Assembly: GCF_020524345.1 (NCBI RefSeq)
Contig: NZ_JAIVLH010000004.1
Location: forward strand, 124,001 to 188,000
DNA: 64,000 nucleotides
Origin: Metabacillus niabensis
GTDB lineage: Bacteria > Bacillota > Bacilli > Bacillales > Bacillaceae
Reading direction: 5' to 3'
Shown here one piece after another: positions 52,323-61,687 of the stretch; the first letter of the stretch is position 1, and each line of letters begins with the position of its first letter. The position numbers and the translations under genes are program-made. A model generated the notes under the pieces. That model ran no database searches, was not told where the DNA came from, and was given only the letters and a program-made list of their open reading frames with translations.

Positions 52323-52436
52323 TTATTTTTTTGAACCTTTATTTTTTTGTTTTGCACCCTCATTTTTAAAAGCTGATTCTGTTTCATGATCATTTCTTTG
52401 TTGCTCAAGACTAGAATTTTGCAGACCTTTTTTCAT
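52323..52436 (-). CDS. 37-residue hydrophilic protein
   Basis: A small minus-strand gene. ATG 52436 is nine bases after an AAGGCGGTG site. The product reads MKKGLQNSSLEQQRNDHETE then a Lys-, Asn- and Gln-rich tail. It resembles the short, charged, sporulation-linked proteins common in Bacillus, but no family was recognised. Confidence 0.55.
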   Translation of the reverse strand: MKKGLQNSSLEQQRNDHETESAFKNEGAKQKNKGSKK

Positions 52437-52654
52437 TGTTCATACACCGCCTTTTCGACTACATAATGTTTTGTTTGCATTCCTTATTATGATAATTTTC
52501 AAAAAGAATATACAGTTGAGATCGTGTTTTCGTTTGGTGTTGTTAATAATCGCTAAAAAAATATTGATAAATAACTTATTTTTATTGAAAAACAATAAAA
52601 TATAAATTAAGCTAGGAATATATCAAGCAAAGAAAGTGGAAAGGAATGGAGTAA

Positions 52655-53182
52655 ATGACTTCAATTTTGTTTTATGGCTTTTTGGTTCTACTATTGACCA
52701 TTATTTTTAAGAATCGGTTAAGAGGATTAATACCTGAAAACCATTCATTTGTTGAAAGATTGGGAAAGGTGAGGTGGTTTCAGTATCATTGGTTAGCGGG
52801 TTTATGTTTATTTGGGATAAACGCCGGTTTATTTCTCCTTACAGGAGGTTTGTTGTATAGTCTTATGTTTCTCATGATTCCGTATTTACATTTAGTGATT
52901 ATGTTTTTAGCTGTTATCATAAGTGTTTATGTTTGGATTGTGATCAACAAAACTTGGGAAGGAACAAAAGGTAACAGACTGAAACTTGGAGCTGTTGGCA
53001 GTAGTTTTTACTTACTATTAACAATCGTTTTTATCTATATGATGATGACGATAGAGCCTCAATATCCTGGTGAAGATACGTTTATGAGATTTATTGGTCT
53101 ATTTTTTGCCTCTTTTGTTACAGCTGTTGCCTTTTTAACTTGTTTTATAATCACCGGTTTTTCCAAAGGAAATAGAAATTGA
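52655..53182 (+). CDS. Membrane protein of unknown family
   Basis: A 175-residue protein with about five membrane spans and a short cytoplasmic loop KNRLRGLIPENHSFVERLGKVRWFQYHW between the first two. I do not recognise the family. GGAATGGAG precedes the ATG. It is monocistronic. Confidence 0.65.
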   Translation: MTSILFYGFLVLLLTIIFKNRLRGLIPENHSFVERLGKVRWFQYHWLAGLCLFGINAGLFLLTGGLLYSLMFLMIPYLHLVIMFLAVIISVYVWIVINKTWEGTKGNRLKLGAVGSSFYLLLTIVFIYMMMTIEPQYPGEDTFMRFIGLFFASFVTAVAFLTCFIITGFSKGNRN

Positions 53183-53258
53183 CCAATGACATAGTTTATT
53201 TACGATTATAGTAGAATATTAGCAATTTTCGCCAAATATTGTACGATTCTACTAATTT

Positions 53259-53280
53259 ATTTTCGATTAGACGACATTCG
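53259..53280. repeat. Inverted copy of the AATCGAA repeat motif
   Basis: ATTTTCGATTAGAC (53259-53272) is the exact reverse complement of 5678-5691, and both extend into a TTCGAC end. Further similar short pieces (GATTATAGTAGAAT, CGATTCTACTAAT) lie just upstream. Confidence 0.55.
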
Positions 53281-53383
53281 ACGGAATTCTATATATTTTA
53301 CATAGAACAAAACGATTGAAAAACCAAATATATCTGTTATTATGTTTATGTGAGCATTTATTCATATAAAAGAGGTGTAGGCA

Positions 53384-54427
53384 TTGTACAACACAATCAT
53401 AATAGGAGCTGGTCAAGCCGGGCTTGCCGTTGGGTATTACTTAAAACAATTCAACAAAAGCTTTCTCATTTTAGACAAAGGGAATGAGGTCGGAGAAAGT
53501 TGGAAAGAAAGATATGATTCTTTACTATTATTTACTCCTCGCATGTACAGTGCCTTACCAGGTATGAAGTTTCATGGAGAATCACACGGTTTTCCAACAA
53601 AAGATGAAGTTGCGGATTACTTACAGTCATATGTAGTGAAATTTCATATACCGATTCGTTTTCAATCAGAAGTTGTGAGTGTTACAGAAAAGGAAGGTCA
53701 TTTTATCATTAAGACAAAAAATGATGTATTTTCAGCAGAAAATCTTGTCATCGCAACAGGTCCTTTTCAGATACCATCATTGCCTGCATTGTCTAAGAAA
53801 GTAAACAACAATCAACTTCACTCTTCTCAATACAGAAATTCTAAACAACTGGTAGATGGAAATGTTCTTGTGGTTGGTGGCGGAAACAGTGGTGCACAGA
53901 TCGCTGTTGAGTTATCGAAAGATAGAGAGACATTTTTATCTGTTAGCAGGAATTTAAATTACTTACCCTTACTACTTAGGAATAAAAGTATCTTCTGGTG
54001 GTTTGATAAAATCGGTATTTTAAAAGCATCACATACATCATTAATCGGACAGCTTATCCAAAAAAGAGGGGATCCTATTTTTGGACTTGAATTAAAAGAA
54101 GCGATAAAGCAAGGTACCATCAAGTTAAAAACCCGTGCAACTGATGGAAATCAACATAAAGTGGTTTTCGAAGACTCAACAGAACTCGAAATTCAAAATA
54201 TCATTTGGGCTACAGGGTTTAAAACTGATTTTTCTTGGTTGAAAATAAATCAAGTAATAAATGAAAAAGGAAATGTTATACATACCCGTGGTGTAACAAA
54301 TATTAAAGGGTTATATTTTATCGGTCTTCCTTGGCAATATCGCCGTGGTTCGGCTTTATTACAAGGGGTTGGATATGATGCGGAGTATATTGTAAAGAAA
54401 ATAAATAGTTTTGACAGATTAGATTAG
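53384..54427 (+). CDS. Flavin-containing monooxygenase-like NAD(P)-binding protein
   Basis: A 347-residue FAD-dependent oxidoreductase of the CzcO/YpdA-like class. The FAD motif GAGQAGLAVGYYL is at residues 7-19, and the NADPH motif VVGGGNSGAQIAVELS near residue 163; the ATG motif IWATGFKTDF is near 275. TTG 53384 is the start, after AAAGAGGTG. It may oxidise a small nucleophile or reduce a bound metal. The promoter TTGAAA-TATTAT is at 53316-53343. Confidence 0.85.
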   Translation: MYNTIIIGAGQAGLAVGYYLKQFNKSFLILDKGNEVGESWKERYDSLLLFTPRMYSALPGMKFHGESHGFPTKDEVADYLQSYVVKFHIPIRFQSEVVSVTEKEGHFIIKTKNDVFSAENLVIATGPFQIPSLPALSKKVNNNQLHSSQYRNSKQLVDGNVLVVGGGNSGAQIAVELSKDRETFLSVSRNLNYLPLLLRNKSIFWWFDKIGILKASHTSLIGQLIQKRGDPIFGLELKEAIKQGTIKLKTRATDGNQHKVVFEDSTELEIQNIIWATGFKTDFSWLKINQVINEKGNVIHTRGVTNIKGLYFIGLPWQYRRGSALLQGVGYDAEYIVKKINSFDRLD

Positions 54428-54500
54428 TAAGAGTAATTTAAAGTACATTTTCCCTTCGATTGCATAGGATAGGTTAGAACCTAGGAAAGGGGTAGAATCA

Positions 54501-55064
54501 ATGTACTTTGTTCCTTATGCATATCAAAATCCATATTCATACTATGTTCCTTCACCAATGCCGTCTTATGGAAGACAGTCTGTCTATTGGACATACCCAA
54601 ATGTACCTGAAGAAGCCAATGTGAGAAATTCGCACCAATTTTCCAATCAAAGAGTGGCGATAGCAGATTATGGTGCTAAACCTTATGTTGTGAATATTAA
54701 TGAAGCAACGAAGCAAAACAATACGTTTCGTACAGCTCTGTGGACTGGAACACATTTACAGCTTACATTAATGAATATCAATGCCGGTGAGGATATTGGA
54801 TTGGAAATGCATCCAAATGTTGACCAATTTTTACGTGTAGAACAAGGGCAGGGACTTGTTCGAATGGGAAAAAGTAAAAATAATTTAAGCTTTGAACGAA
54901 ATGTTTATGATGATTTCGCTATCTTGATACCGGCAGGAACATGGCATAATGTCATAAATACAGGAAATACTCCATTAAAGCTTTACTCTATCTATGCCCC
55001 TCCGAACCATCCATTTGGTACAGTTCATACTACCAAAGCTGAAGCGATGGCAGCGGAAGAATAG
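54501..55064 (+). CDS. Cupin-domain protein with Tyr/Pro-rich N-terminus
   Basis: A 187-residue protein. The first 40 residues are rich in Tyr, Pro and Ser (FVPYAYQNPYSYYVPSPMPS), like some spore coat proteins. A single cupin follows, with EMHPNVDQFLRVEQGQG and the second motif IPAGTWHNVINTG carrying metal-binding His and Glu. AAAGGGG precedes the ATG. A sporulation role is plausible because of the leader. Confidence 0.82.
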   Translation: MYFVPYAYQNPYSYYVPSPMPSYGRQSVYWTYPNVPEEANVRNSHQFSNQRVAIADYGAKPYVVNINEATKQNNTFRTALWTGTHLQLTLMNINAGEDIGLEMHPNVDQFLRVEQGQGLVRMGKSKNNLSFERNVYDDFAILIPAGTWHNVINTGNTPLKLYSIYAPPNHPFGTVHTTKAEAMAAEE

Positions 55065-55094
55065 AATCCCATTAGGATAATCATTACTTAGGTT

Positions 55095-55125
55095 GCGACT
55101 CTTTTATAAGGGGTCGCTTCTATTT
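55095..55125 (+). terminator. Hairpin after the cupin gene
   Basis: GCGACTC (from 55095) pairs with GGGTCGC (ending near 55117), followed by TTCTATTTT. Confidence 0.6.
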
Positions 55126-55226
55126 TAAGTTTCTTTTTTCATACAGGTCAATTTTGTTCTTCTTGCTTAAGATATATCAATCCTTCATACTAGAATCAGT
55201 AGAATGATAGAAAGAGGTGCAGGGTT

Positions 55227-55502
55227 GTGGCTGTGGTGAGAAAAACTGCAACTAAAAAAGGCAATAAAGAAAGGACTATTATTAAGTTATTACGTCCGAT
55301 TTTTATCATTGTTTTTTGTTTGCTCATTGTTCATGTATATTATTTATCGACTATTGATCAATTGCTTCCACAACTAATAAAGTTATCTGCTGTCCTTATT
55401 TCGTTTGCTAAGTCCATTCCTACATCAATTTTGCTGGTTTTGGGTTACACACTTGTCATATTTTATGCGGGTTACATAGTTGGTAAAAAGTTGAAATCTT
55501 AA
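55227..55502 (+). CDS. Small two-span membrane protein
   Basis: A 91-residue protein with a basic N-terminus and two or three hydrophobic spans. It starts with GTG 55227 after AGAGGTGCAGG. It precedes the TauE/SafE exporter gene by 14 bases and is probably cotranscribed. Function unknown. Confidence 0.65.
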   Translation: MAVVRKTATKKGNKERTIIKLLRPIFIIVFCLLIVHVYYLSTIDQLLPQLIKLSAVLISFAKSIPTSILLVLGYTLVIFYAGYIVGKKLKS

Positions 55503-55516
55503 AGGGAGATTTATAT

Positions 55517-56329
55517 ATGCTGTTGGTTTTACTATTCTTTATTGGTCTTGCAGGAGGAATTCTCGGTAGCCTTGTCGGATTAGGCGGAGGAATTATTATC
55601 GTACCTGCTTTATTGTTTATTGGAAACTATACAAGTCTATTGCCGTCCATAACACCACAGCTTGCTGTTGGGACCTCAATGATCATCTTAATTGTTACAG
55701 GACTTTCTTCAACATTAAGTTATATGAAGCAAAAAACAGTTTACTTTAAGGCAGGAATAATTTTTTTTATCGGAAGCGGTCCTGGAGCTTTTGTGGGAGC
55801 ATTGATTAATAAAACAATTGATTTACATCTTTTCTACATATTCTTTGGGACTTTTGTCATTTTCATTTCTCTTCTCCTAAGTGTTCAAAAGTATTTGAAG
55901 CCGAATACAAATCAAGTTGGTTCTACTTATACGTTTATAGATAAACAGGGTAATGAGCACTTCTTACAATTTCAATCTGTCCTTGCAGTTTTGATTGCTT
56001 TTATCGTTGGTGTTTTGTCCGGTTTATTTGGAATTGGCGGTGGTTCCTTAATGGTACCCACGATGCTTTTATTATTCAGGTTTCCTGCCTCCATTGCGGT
56101 GGCAACTTCGATGTTTATGGTGTTTTTGTCTTCGATTGTTGGATCAATTGCGCATATTCAGCTTGGGAATGTTGAGTGGCTATGGATTCTTGTGTTAGCA
56201 CCAGGAGCTTGGATTGGTGCGAAAGCCGGTGCTTTTATTAATCTTCGACTAAAAGATGGAACGGTTATTGTCATTTTAAGACTTGTCCTGGTTGTTGTCG
56301 GGGTTCGATTGATTTTTCAAGGCTTATAA
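55517..56329 (+). CDS. TauE/SafE-family sulfite or anion exporter
   Basis: A 270-residue member of the TSUP family with about eight spans in two repeats, each starting with a Gly-rich motif (GSLVGLGGGIIIVPALL and GLFGIGGGSLMVPTMLL). Family members export sulfite, sulfoacetate or related anions. AAAGGGAG precedes the ATG. The neighbouring small membrane gene may be a partner. Confidence 0.88.
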   Translation: MLLVLLFFIGLAGGILGSLVGLGGGIIIVPALLFIGNYTSLLPSITPQLAVGTSMIILIVTGLSSTLSYMKQKTVYFKAGIIFFIGSGPGAFVGALINKTIDLHLFYIFFGTFVIFISLLLSVQKYLKPNTNQVGSTYTFIDKQGNEHFLQFQSVLAVLIAFIVGVLSGLFGIGGGSLMVPTMLLLFRFPASIAVATSMFMVFLSSIVGSIAHIQLGNVEWLWILVLAPGAWIGAKAGAFINLRLKDGTVIVILRLVLVVVGVRLIFQGL

Positions 56330-56350
56330 ATGGTATTCATTATGAATGTT

Positions 56351-56383
56351 AATCCTTTGTGTGCAGGCATGAAGGATTTTTTT
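56351..56383 (+). terminator. Terminator of the exporter gene
   Basis: AATCCTT (56351-56357) pairs with AAGGATT (56372-56378), then a run of Ts. Confidence 0.8.
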
Positions 56384-56464
56384 GTGTGGTCAAAAATATT
56401 TAGATAAAACGGAATAAACTGGACAGACTACAAGGTAAAAGGTGAGTTTTTATGGAGGCGGAAA

Positions 56465-58015
56465 ATGGATTGTTCAACATTTGTCTTATTTGGAGCTACT
56501 GGAGATTTAGCTAAAAGAAAAATTATTCCGGCCTTATTCGAATTATTTCTTAGTCAAAAGCTGCCAACCCGAATTTCAATTATAGGTTCAAGTATTACTG
56601 AATATACCGATGATGAGTTTCACAATTATGTAAAATCATCGATCGATTCTTTCTCACATCATTCATCAAGTGATTCAAAACTAAGTGAATTTCTGCATCT
56701 CATCCGATATTGTAAGGTTGATGTGACAAAAGGATTAGAGTATGAAAGATTATTATCGTTAATCAAAGAGCAAGAAGCAAAATTACATATTCCGGAAAAC
56801 AGACTGTATTATCTTTCGGTAGCTCCTCAGTTTTTTGATGTAATTGTTAAAAAGTTACAAGAGACTAAAATCGTTCAAACAAATGGGTGGAAGCGACTTC
56901 TTATTGAAAAACCATTTGGACATGATGTGACTTCTGCAAGAGAATTGAATGAAAAATTTTCATGTGTTTTTGAAGAAAAAGAAATTTACAGAATAGATCA
57001 TTACTTAGGAAAACCAATGGTTCAAAATTTGGAAACATTGGAATTTGCGAACCCTGTTCTGCAGACTCTTTGGAACAATGAGCATATTGCAAATGTCCAA
57101 ATTACAGCTAGTGAAATAGTTGGAGTCGAGAAGCGGGCTGCGTATTATGAAAAAGCAGGGGCAATTCGTGATATGTTTCAAAATCATTTACTTCAATTGC
57201 TTATGATGTTCAGCATGCATTTTCCAAATGGTTTTTCTGCGAAAAACATTCGTCAAGAAAAAAGAAAGGTCATGGAGGCTGTTCGTCCGATAAAAAAAGA
57301 GGATGTATTCAAAGAAGTTATTAGAGGTCAATACGGACCAGGGGAGATAAATGATGAACAAGTAATTGGTTATAAGAAGGAAACGGGGGTGGATTCGTCT
57401 TCAACAAATGATACATTCATCGCAGCCCGCCTTTGGATTGATGATTCATTATGGAAAGGTGTTCCATTTTATATTCGCACAGGAAAACGTATGAAGGAAA
57501 AATCAACAAGGATCGTGATCGAATTTAAAAATCCTTTGACAAAATACAATAAAAAAACAGAGCCTAATCTATTGGAAATCGGAATTAACCCGGAAAGTGA
57601 AGTGTCTTTACAGTTAAATAGCCGAAATCCTTTGAAAGAAGGGGCAATTGAACCTATACATGTTGATTTTACACCAGAACAGAGGGATATTCCGGAGGCA
57701 TATGAGAACATATTAGTAGATGCATTAGAAGGTGATGCCACTTTTTTCGCTCATTGGAAAGAAGTTGAATTATCTTGGCTGCTTGTTCAGCCGATCTTAG
57801 AGGCTTTTAAGGAAAATTTAGTCCCTTTACATGAGTACCCATCTGGATCATATGGTCCAAAAGCCGCTCACATATTACTTGAAGAAGACGGATTCTTTTG
57901 GTGGTCAATTGACAATAAAAACGAAAAAGAAGATATAGTTGACAATGGAGAAATGAAGCATTATATAGTGCCAGCAAACGAACATCTTAGTACAGATCAT
58001 AGACTACATCAATAG
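56465..58015 (+). CDS. zwf: Glucose-6-phosphate 1-dehydrogenase
   Basis: A 516-residue enzyme that oxidises glucose-6-phosphate to 6-phosphogluconolactone. The NADP motif FGATGDLAKRKIIPALF is at residues 8-24, and the active-site RIDHYLGKPMVQNL is at about residue 177, with the catalytic His and Lys. GGAGGCGG precedes the ATG. It lies 11 bases before the start of gnd2, so the pair supplies NADPH and pentose phosphates. Confidence 0.94.
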   Translation: MDCSTFVLFGATGDLAKRKIIPALFELFLSQKLPTRISIIGSSITEYTDDEFHNYVKSSIDSFSHHSSSDSKLSEFLHLIRYCKVDVTKGLEYERLLSLIKEQEAKLHIPENRLYYLSVAPQFFDVIVKKLQETKIVQTNGWKRLLIEKPFGHDVTSARELNEKFSCVFEEKEIYRIDHYLGKPMVQNLETLEFANPVLQTLWNNEHIANVQITASEIVGVEKRAAYYEKAGAIRDMFQNHLLQLLMMFSMHFPNGFSAKNIRQEKRKVMEAVRPIKKEDVFKEVIRGQYGPGEINDEQVIGYKKETGVDSSSTNDTFIAARLWIDDSLWKGVPFYIRTGKRMKEKSTRIVIEFKNPLTKYNKKTEPNLLEIGINPESEVSLQLNSRNPLKEGAIEPIHVDFTPEQRDIPEAYENILVDALEGDATFFAHWKEVELSWLLVQPILEAFKENLVPLHEYPSGSYGPKAAHILLEEDGFFWWSIDNKNEKEDIVDNGEMKHYIVPANEHLSTDHRLHQ

Positions 58016-58026
58016 GAGTGATTTTG

Positions 58027-58920
58027 GTGAAAGTTGGATTAATTGGTTTAGGAAAAATGGGACTAAATATTAGCAAAAACTTAATTGATCACCATCATGA
58101 AGTTGTTGCGTTTGATATTAATGAACAAGCAATAGATGAAATCAAACAATATGGTGCACATGGAACGACAAATCTAAATGAATTGGTGCAAACCCTAGAA
58201 CATCCAAGAATTGTCTGGATTATGGTCCCGCATAAAGTCGTTGATCAAGTGATTCAGGACATAAAACCATTACTAGCTGACGGTGATATTGTCATTGAGG
58301 CGGGAAATTCCCATTACAAAGAGTCAATGCGCAGATATGAAGAGTTTAAAGAAGTTGGTGTTAGCTACCTTGATGTTGGTACATCAGGAGGAATGGAAGG
58401 TGCCCGTAATGGTGCAAACTACATGATTGGTGGAGACCAAGAGGCTTTTGGAATTGTGGAACCGATCTTCCGGGATACATCTGTTGAAAAAGGATACGTG
58501 TATACAGGTAAATCAGGGAGTGGTCACTATTTAAAAATGGTTCACAACGGGATTGAATATGGAATGATGGCAGCAATTGCTGAAGGTTTCGAGGTTCTGG
58601 AAAAAAGCCGATTTGATTATGATTATGAACAAGTAGCAAGAGTATGGAGTAATGGATCAGTTATTCGCTCGTGGTTAATGGAATTAACTGAGAATGCTTT
58701 TGCTAAAGATGCGAAGTTGGATGGAATTAAAGGGATAATGCACTCATCCGGAGAAGGAAAGTGGACAGTAGAGGAAGCGTTAGATCTCCAGGCGGCAACA
58801 CCTGTTATTGCTCTTTCATTAATGATGAGATACCGTTCTCTTGAAACCGATACGTTTACTGGTAAAGTGGTTGCAGCATTAAGAAATGAGTTTGGTGGAC
58901 ATGCAGTAGAAAAGAAATAG
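58027..58920 (+). CDS. gnd: 6-phosphogluconate dehydrogenase, short form (second copy)
   Basis: A 297-residue paralogue of the enzyme at 28993, with GLGKMG, GTSGGMEGARNG, KMVHNGIEYGMM and an almost identical C-terminus (the last 20 residues match). GTG 58027 is chosen, eight bases after AGGAG; a GTG at 58018 is within that site. It pairs with zwf, whereas the first copy is in the gluconate operon. It uses NAD or NADP; the sequence does not decide. Confidence 0.92.
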   Translation: MKVGLIGLGKMGLNISKNLIDHHHEVVAFDINEQAIDEIKQYGAHGTTNLNELVQTLEHPRIVWIMVPHKVVDQVIQDIKPLLADGDIVIEAGNSHYKESMRRYEEFKEVGVSYLDVGTSGGMEGARNGANYMIGGDQEAFGIVEPIFRDTSVEKGYVYTGKSGSGHYLKMVHNGIEYGMMAAIAEGFEVLEKSRFDYDYEQVARVWSNGSVIRSWLMELTENAFAKDAKLDGIKGIMHSSGEGKWTVEEALDLQAATPVIALSLMMRYRSLETDTFTGKVVAALRNEFGGHAVEKK

Positions 58921-58925
58921 AAGGA

Positions 58926-58962
58926 AAAAGCTACCCTGCATGTTGCAAATTGGGTAGCTTTT
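58926..58962. terminator. Terminator between gnd and the AraC gene
   Basis: AAAAGCTACCC (58926-58936) pairs with GGGTAGCTTTT (58952-58962), lying between convergent genes. Confidence 0.85.
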
Positions 58963-58968
58963 AACATG

Positions 58969-59886
58969 TTAAGCATTAATTTTATAATCATGATTCTTTC
59001 TCATACGCTTCATATCTTCTCTAGGTGGAAGGCCAAACATACGGGAATATTCACGGCTGAATTGTGAAGGACTTTCATAACCTACCCGAAAAGAAACCTC
59101 AGCAGCATCAGTTGATTCTAAAAGTAACAAGCGTCTTGCCTCTTGTAATCTTAACTGCTTTTGAAACTGAATCGGACTCATTGCGGATATTTCTTTAAAG
59201 TGTCTATGTAGAGATGACACACTCATTTTTGCTAATTCAGCAAGCTCATCAATTCGAAATGACTTTTCAAAGTTGTTCATAATATAACTCATAACTTCTC
59301 TAATTCGATATGTTTCACTACCTTCAATAGCCATTTGTTTCAGGGCACTTCCATGAGGTCCTTGAAGAATTCTATATAAAATTTCCTTTTTGAAAATTGG
59401 AGCAAGAATTGAAATGTCGTTAGGAGTGTCTACTAATCTCACTAACCTGACAACTGCATCCAACAATGACTCTTCCACTTTGCTGACAAAAATAGCGCGG
59501 CTCGATTTCTTTTCTAATCCGACTTGTATCTTCGTTTCATCTAATATCTCTAAAATTTGGCTTGGTGTAAATTCAAGTTTTAATGCTATGTAAGGAGTTT
59601 CAGTAGAAGCTTTTATTACTTGTCCTGTAACAGGTACATTGACTGAGGCTACAAGATAATCGGCAGGACTGTACACATATCGTTCCTTCGCCAGGAATAC
59701 CTCTTTTTCACCTTGAATAATCAAGCAAAAAGATGGTTTGTAAACTCCGTGAAAAGGCTCTGTCACACTCGTTCTATTGATGAAAAATAAAGAAGGAATA
59801 TCAGTAAGGGAAACACCATTTTGATCTGTCTTTCGTTTAATGATGTTGGCAAGTTCAGTCTGCTGCAAGTACATTTGTTCAGACAT
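58969..59886 (-). CDS. AraC-family transcriptional regulator
   Basis: A 305-residue regulator with an N-terminal ligand domain (about residues 10-160, with PFHGVYKPSFCLIIQGEKEVFLAKERYVY) and a C-terminal pair of helix-turn-helix motifs (FRIDELAELAKMSVSSLHRHFK and RVGYESPSQFSREYSRMFG). It is divergent from the HPr-like gene; the shared element between them is a likely target. The ligand is unknown. GAGGAG precedes the start. Confidence 0.9.
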   Translation of the reverse strand: MSEQMYLQQTELANIIKRKTDQNGVSLTDIPSLFFINRTSVTEPFHGVYKPSFCLIIQGEKEVFLAKERYVYSPADYLVASVNVPVTGQVIKASTETPYIALKLEFTPSQILEILDETKIQVGLEKKSSRAIFVSKVEESLLDAVVRLVRLVDTPNDISILAPIFKKEILYRILQGPHGSALKQMAIEGSETYRIREVMSYIMNNFEKSFRIDELAELAKMSVSSLHRHFKEISAMSPIQFQKQLRLQEARRLLLLESTDAAEVSFRVGYESPSQFSREYSRMFGLPPREDMKRMRKNHDYKINA

Positions 59887-59975
59887 TTGTCATTCTCCTC
59901 TCTTTATCAAGGGTAAATATCTCACTTTATTTTACAGCAATTTAAGGAAATCTGTAAGATAGCGTGAGAGGAATA

Positions 59976-60031
59976 GGCAAACATTTGATAGGAATGAGAT
60001 ATCAGGTATGCTAACTTCTGTTGGATAATGA
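59976..60031 (+). promoter_or_regulatory. Activator-type promoter module before the HPr-like gene
   Basis: The second copy of the 33-bp element (59976-60008, with ATTTGATAGGAATGAGATA at 59983-60001), followed by GATAATGA (60024-60031) at the same 24-base spacing as at 48 kb. It lies between the divergent AraC gene and the HPr-like gene. There is no recognisable -35 box, so the AraC protein may be the activator. Confidence 0.6.
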
Positions 60032-60083
60032 GACTATAACACTTTTCTCTATAGGGATAACTAGCGTTTGAGGAGGGAAGAAG

Positions 60084-60353
60084 GTGATTACTAAACAATT
60101 TAAAATGAAACCAAATACAGGAATTGCCCGGTTATCAGCAATGTTGGTCATTGTTTCAAGCAGGTTCAGTTCCAAGATCGTACTTGAGTACCAAGGGAAT
60201 AAAGTTAATTTGCAAAATTCAGCACAGTCATTAATGGAGCTGATGGATCTAAAACTGTATCCCGGTTGTCAATTTCTAATAACAGTACATGGAGTTGATG
60301 CTTATGAAGCTCTACACACCATTAATATTCATATACGAGAAGCCAAGCAGTAA
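60084..60353 (+). CDS. HPr-like protein lacking the active-site histidine
   Basis: An 89-residue HPr-fold protein. Where HPr has GxHARPA, this one has GIARLSAMLV, so the phospho-accepting His is absent. The rest is well kept: SRFSSKIVLEYQGNKVNL and LYPGCQFLITVHGVDAYEAL. The Ser-46 region reads NLQNSAQSL, so regulatory phosphorylation is uncertain. GTG 60084 is the start, after AGGAGGGAAGAAG. It is cotranscribed with an MFS gene 104 bases on. A signalling or decoy role, like Crh, is possible. Confidence 0.7.
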   Translation: MITKQFKMKPNTGIARLSAMLVIVSSRFSSKIVLEYQGNKVNLQNSAQSLMELMDLKLYPGCQFLITVHGVDAYEALHTINIHIREAKQ

Positions 60354-60457
60354 ATAACAGAAGAAAACCTGCCCTGTTTGAAAATTAGAAATTTAGCATA
60401 TAGAAAGAATTGATACCCGAAAAATACGAACGAATTTCCTATAAAGGAGGAAAAAAA

Positions 60458-61639
60458 GTGGAACGACTATGGACGAAGTCATATATTAATATGCTGATAA
60501 GCATGTTGTTTTTGTTTACCGCATTTTATATGTTGTATCCTACACTACCATTGTTTATTAAAGATATCGGTGGTAATGAATCACAGGTCGGACTTGTGAT
60601 GGGTGCGTTTATGCTTTCTGCGGTTATTTTTCGTCCAATAGTAGGTGGCCTGCTGGACCGGTTCGGAAGACTGCCGTTTATACTTTGTGGTTTACTTCTT
60701 TTTTCTATATCAATGTACCTTTATAACTGGGTTGGTGGAATTGTTGTGTTGATGGGACTGAGAATTTTACATGGGATGAGCTGGGCCGTTTCCACAACTT
60801 CAATTCTTACAGCGATCACGGATTTGATTCCATCAGGTCGCAGAGGTGAAGGGTTAGGCTGGTCTGGTATGGCTATGACGCTTGCGATGGCCATCGGTCC
60901 GATGTTTGGAATTTGGGTTACGGAAAACCATTCCTATCATTCTTTATTCCTATTCACTTTTCTTCTGTCGGTCATTGCCTTGCTCTTAATCTTAGGAGCA
61001 AAAGTGCCAGTTCAACCGAAACCAAGTTCAAGGAAAATAGAATTCTTCGAAAAATCAGTTTTACCTGTCACGATTACCTTCTTCTTTCTATTTATCGCAT
61101 ATGGTGGAGTCACCACGTTCGTCCCATTGTTTGCTAGTTCCATTGACGTTAATTCAGGAACATTTTTTCTCGTTTATGCTGTTACTCTTGTTCTTATTCG
61201 GCCGATTGCTGGAAAGCTATCAGATCGATACGGAGAATCGTTTGTCATAGGTCCATCCCTCGTCATCACAATGATCGCACTGGCTGTTTTAGGATTTTCG
61301 AACGGATTGTTTGGTGTTCTTTTAGCTGCAATACTTTACGGTATTGGATTTGGTGCTGCTCAACCTGCTTTACAAGCTGCCACCATTCGCCTCGTTCAAC
61401 CAGAACGAACAGGTGTAGCAAATGCTTCCTTTACAACTGCGACTGATCTTGGAATTGGTCTGGGTGCCATAATGTTGGGCTGGGTTTCCCAACATTCGAG
61501 CTATCAAATCTTGTTTATAGTAAGTGCAGTGGCAGTCGGTTTTTCATTGCTCATGTTTCATCTTTTAGTAAAACGATTGTTGGTAAGCAACAGTCTGCAT
61601 AAAGTGAAAGCTTCTCCTTTTCCAAGCAAAACAGGCTGA
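60458..61639 (+). CDS. MFS transporter
   Basis: A 393-residue, twelve-span major facilitator. FRPIVGGLLDRFGRLPF after the second span is the MFS loop 2-3 motif, and GVANASFTTATDLGIGLGAI lies in the C-half. GTG 60458 is the start, behind AAAGGAGG; the frame is open to 60410 without a start signal. Related to arabinose-efflux-type proteins; the substrate is unknown. It probably shares the activator promoter with the HPr-like gene. Confidence 0.82.
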   Translation: MERLWTKSYINMLISMLFLFTAFYMLYPTLPLFIKDIGGNESQVGLVMGAFMLSAVIFRPIVGGLLDRFGRLPFILCGLLLFSISMYLYNWVGGIVVLMGLRILHGMSWAVSTTSILTAITDLIPSGRRGEGLGWSGMAMTLAMAIGPMFGIWVTENHSYHSLFLFTFLLSVIALLLILGAKVPVQPKPSSRKIEFFEKSVLPVTITFFFLFIAYGGVTTFVPLFASSIDVNSGTFFLVYAVTLVLIRPIAGKLSDRYGESFVIGPSLVITMIALAVLGFSNGLFGVLLAAILYGIGFGAAQPALQAATIRLVQPERTGVANASFTTATDLGIGLGAIMLGWVSQHSSYQILFIVSAVAVGFSLLMFHLLVKRLLVSNSLHKVKASPFPSKTG

Positions 61640-61687
61640 TAGGGCGTTAGTGAAAAGTCGGGATTTGGAAAAATTCACCTCAAACGA

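Noticed and set aside
59390-59593. Plus-strand ORF within the AraC gene
   Set aside because: It is a shadow of a well-supported AraC protein.
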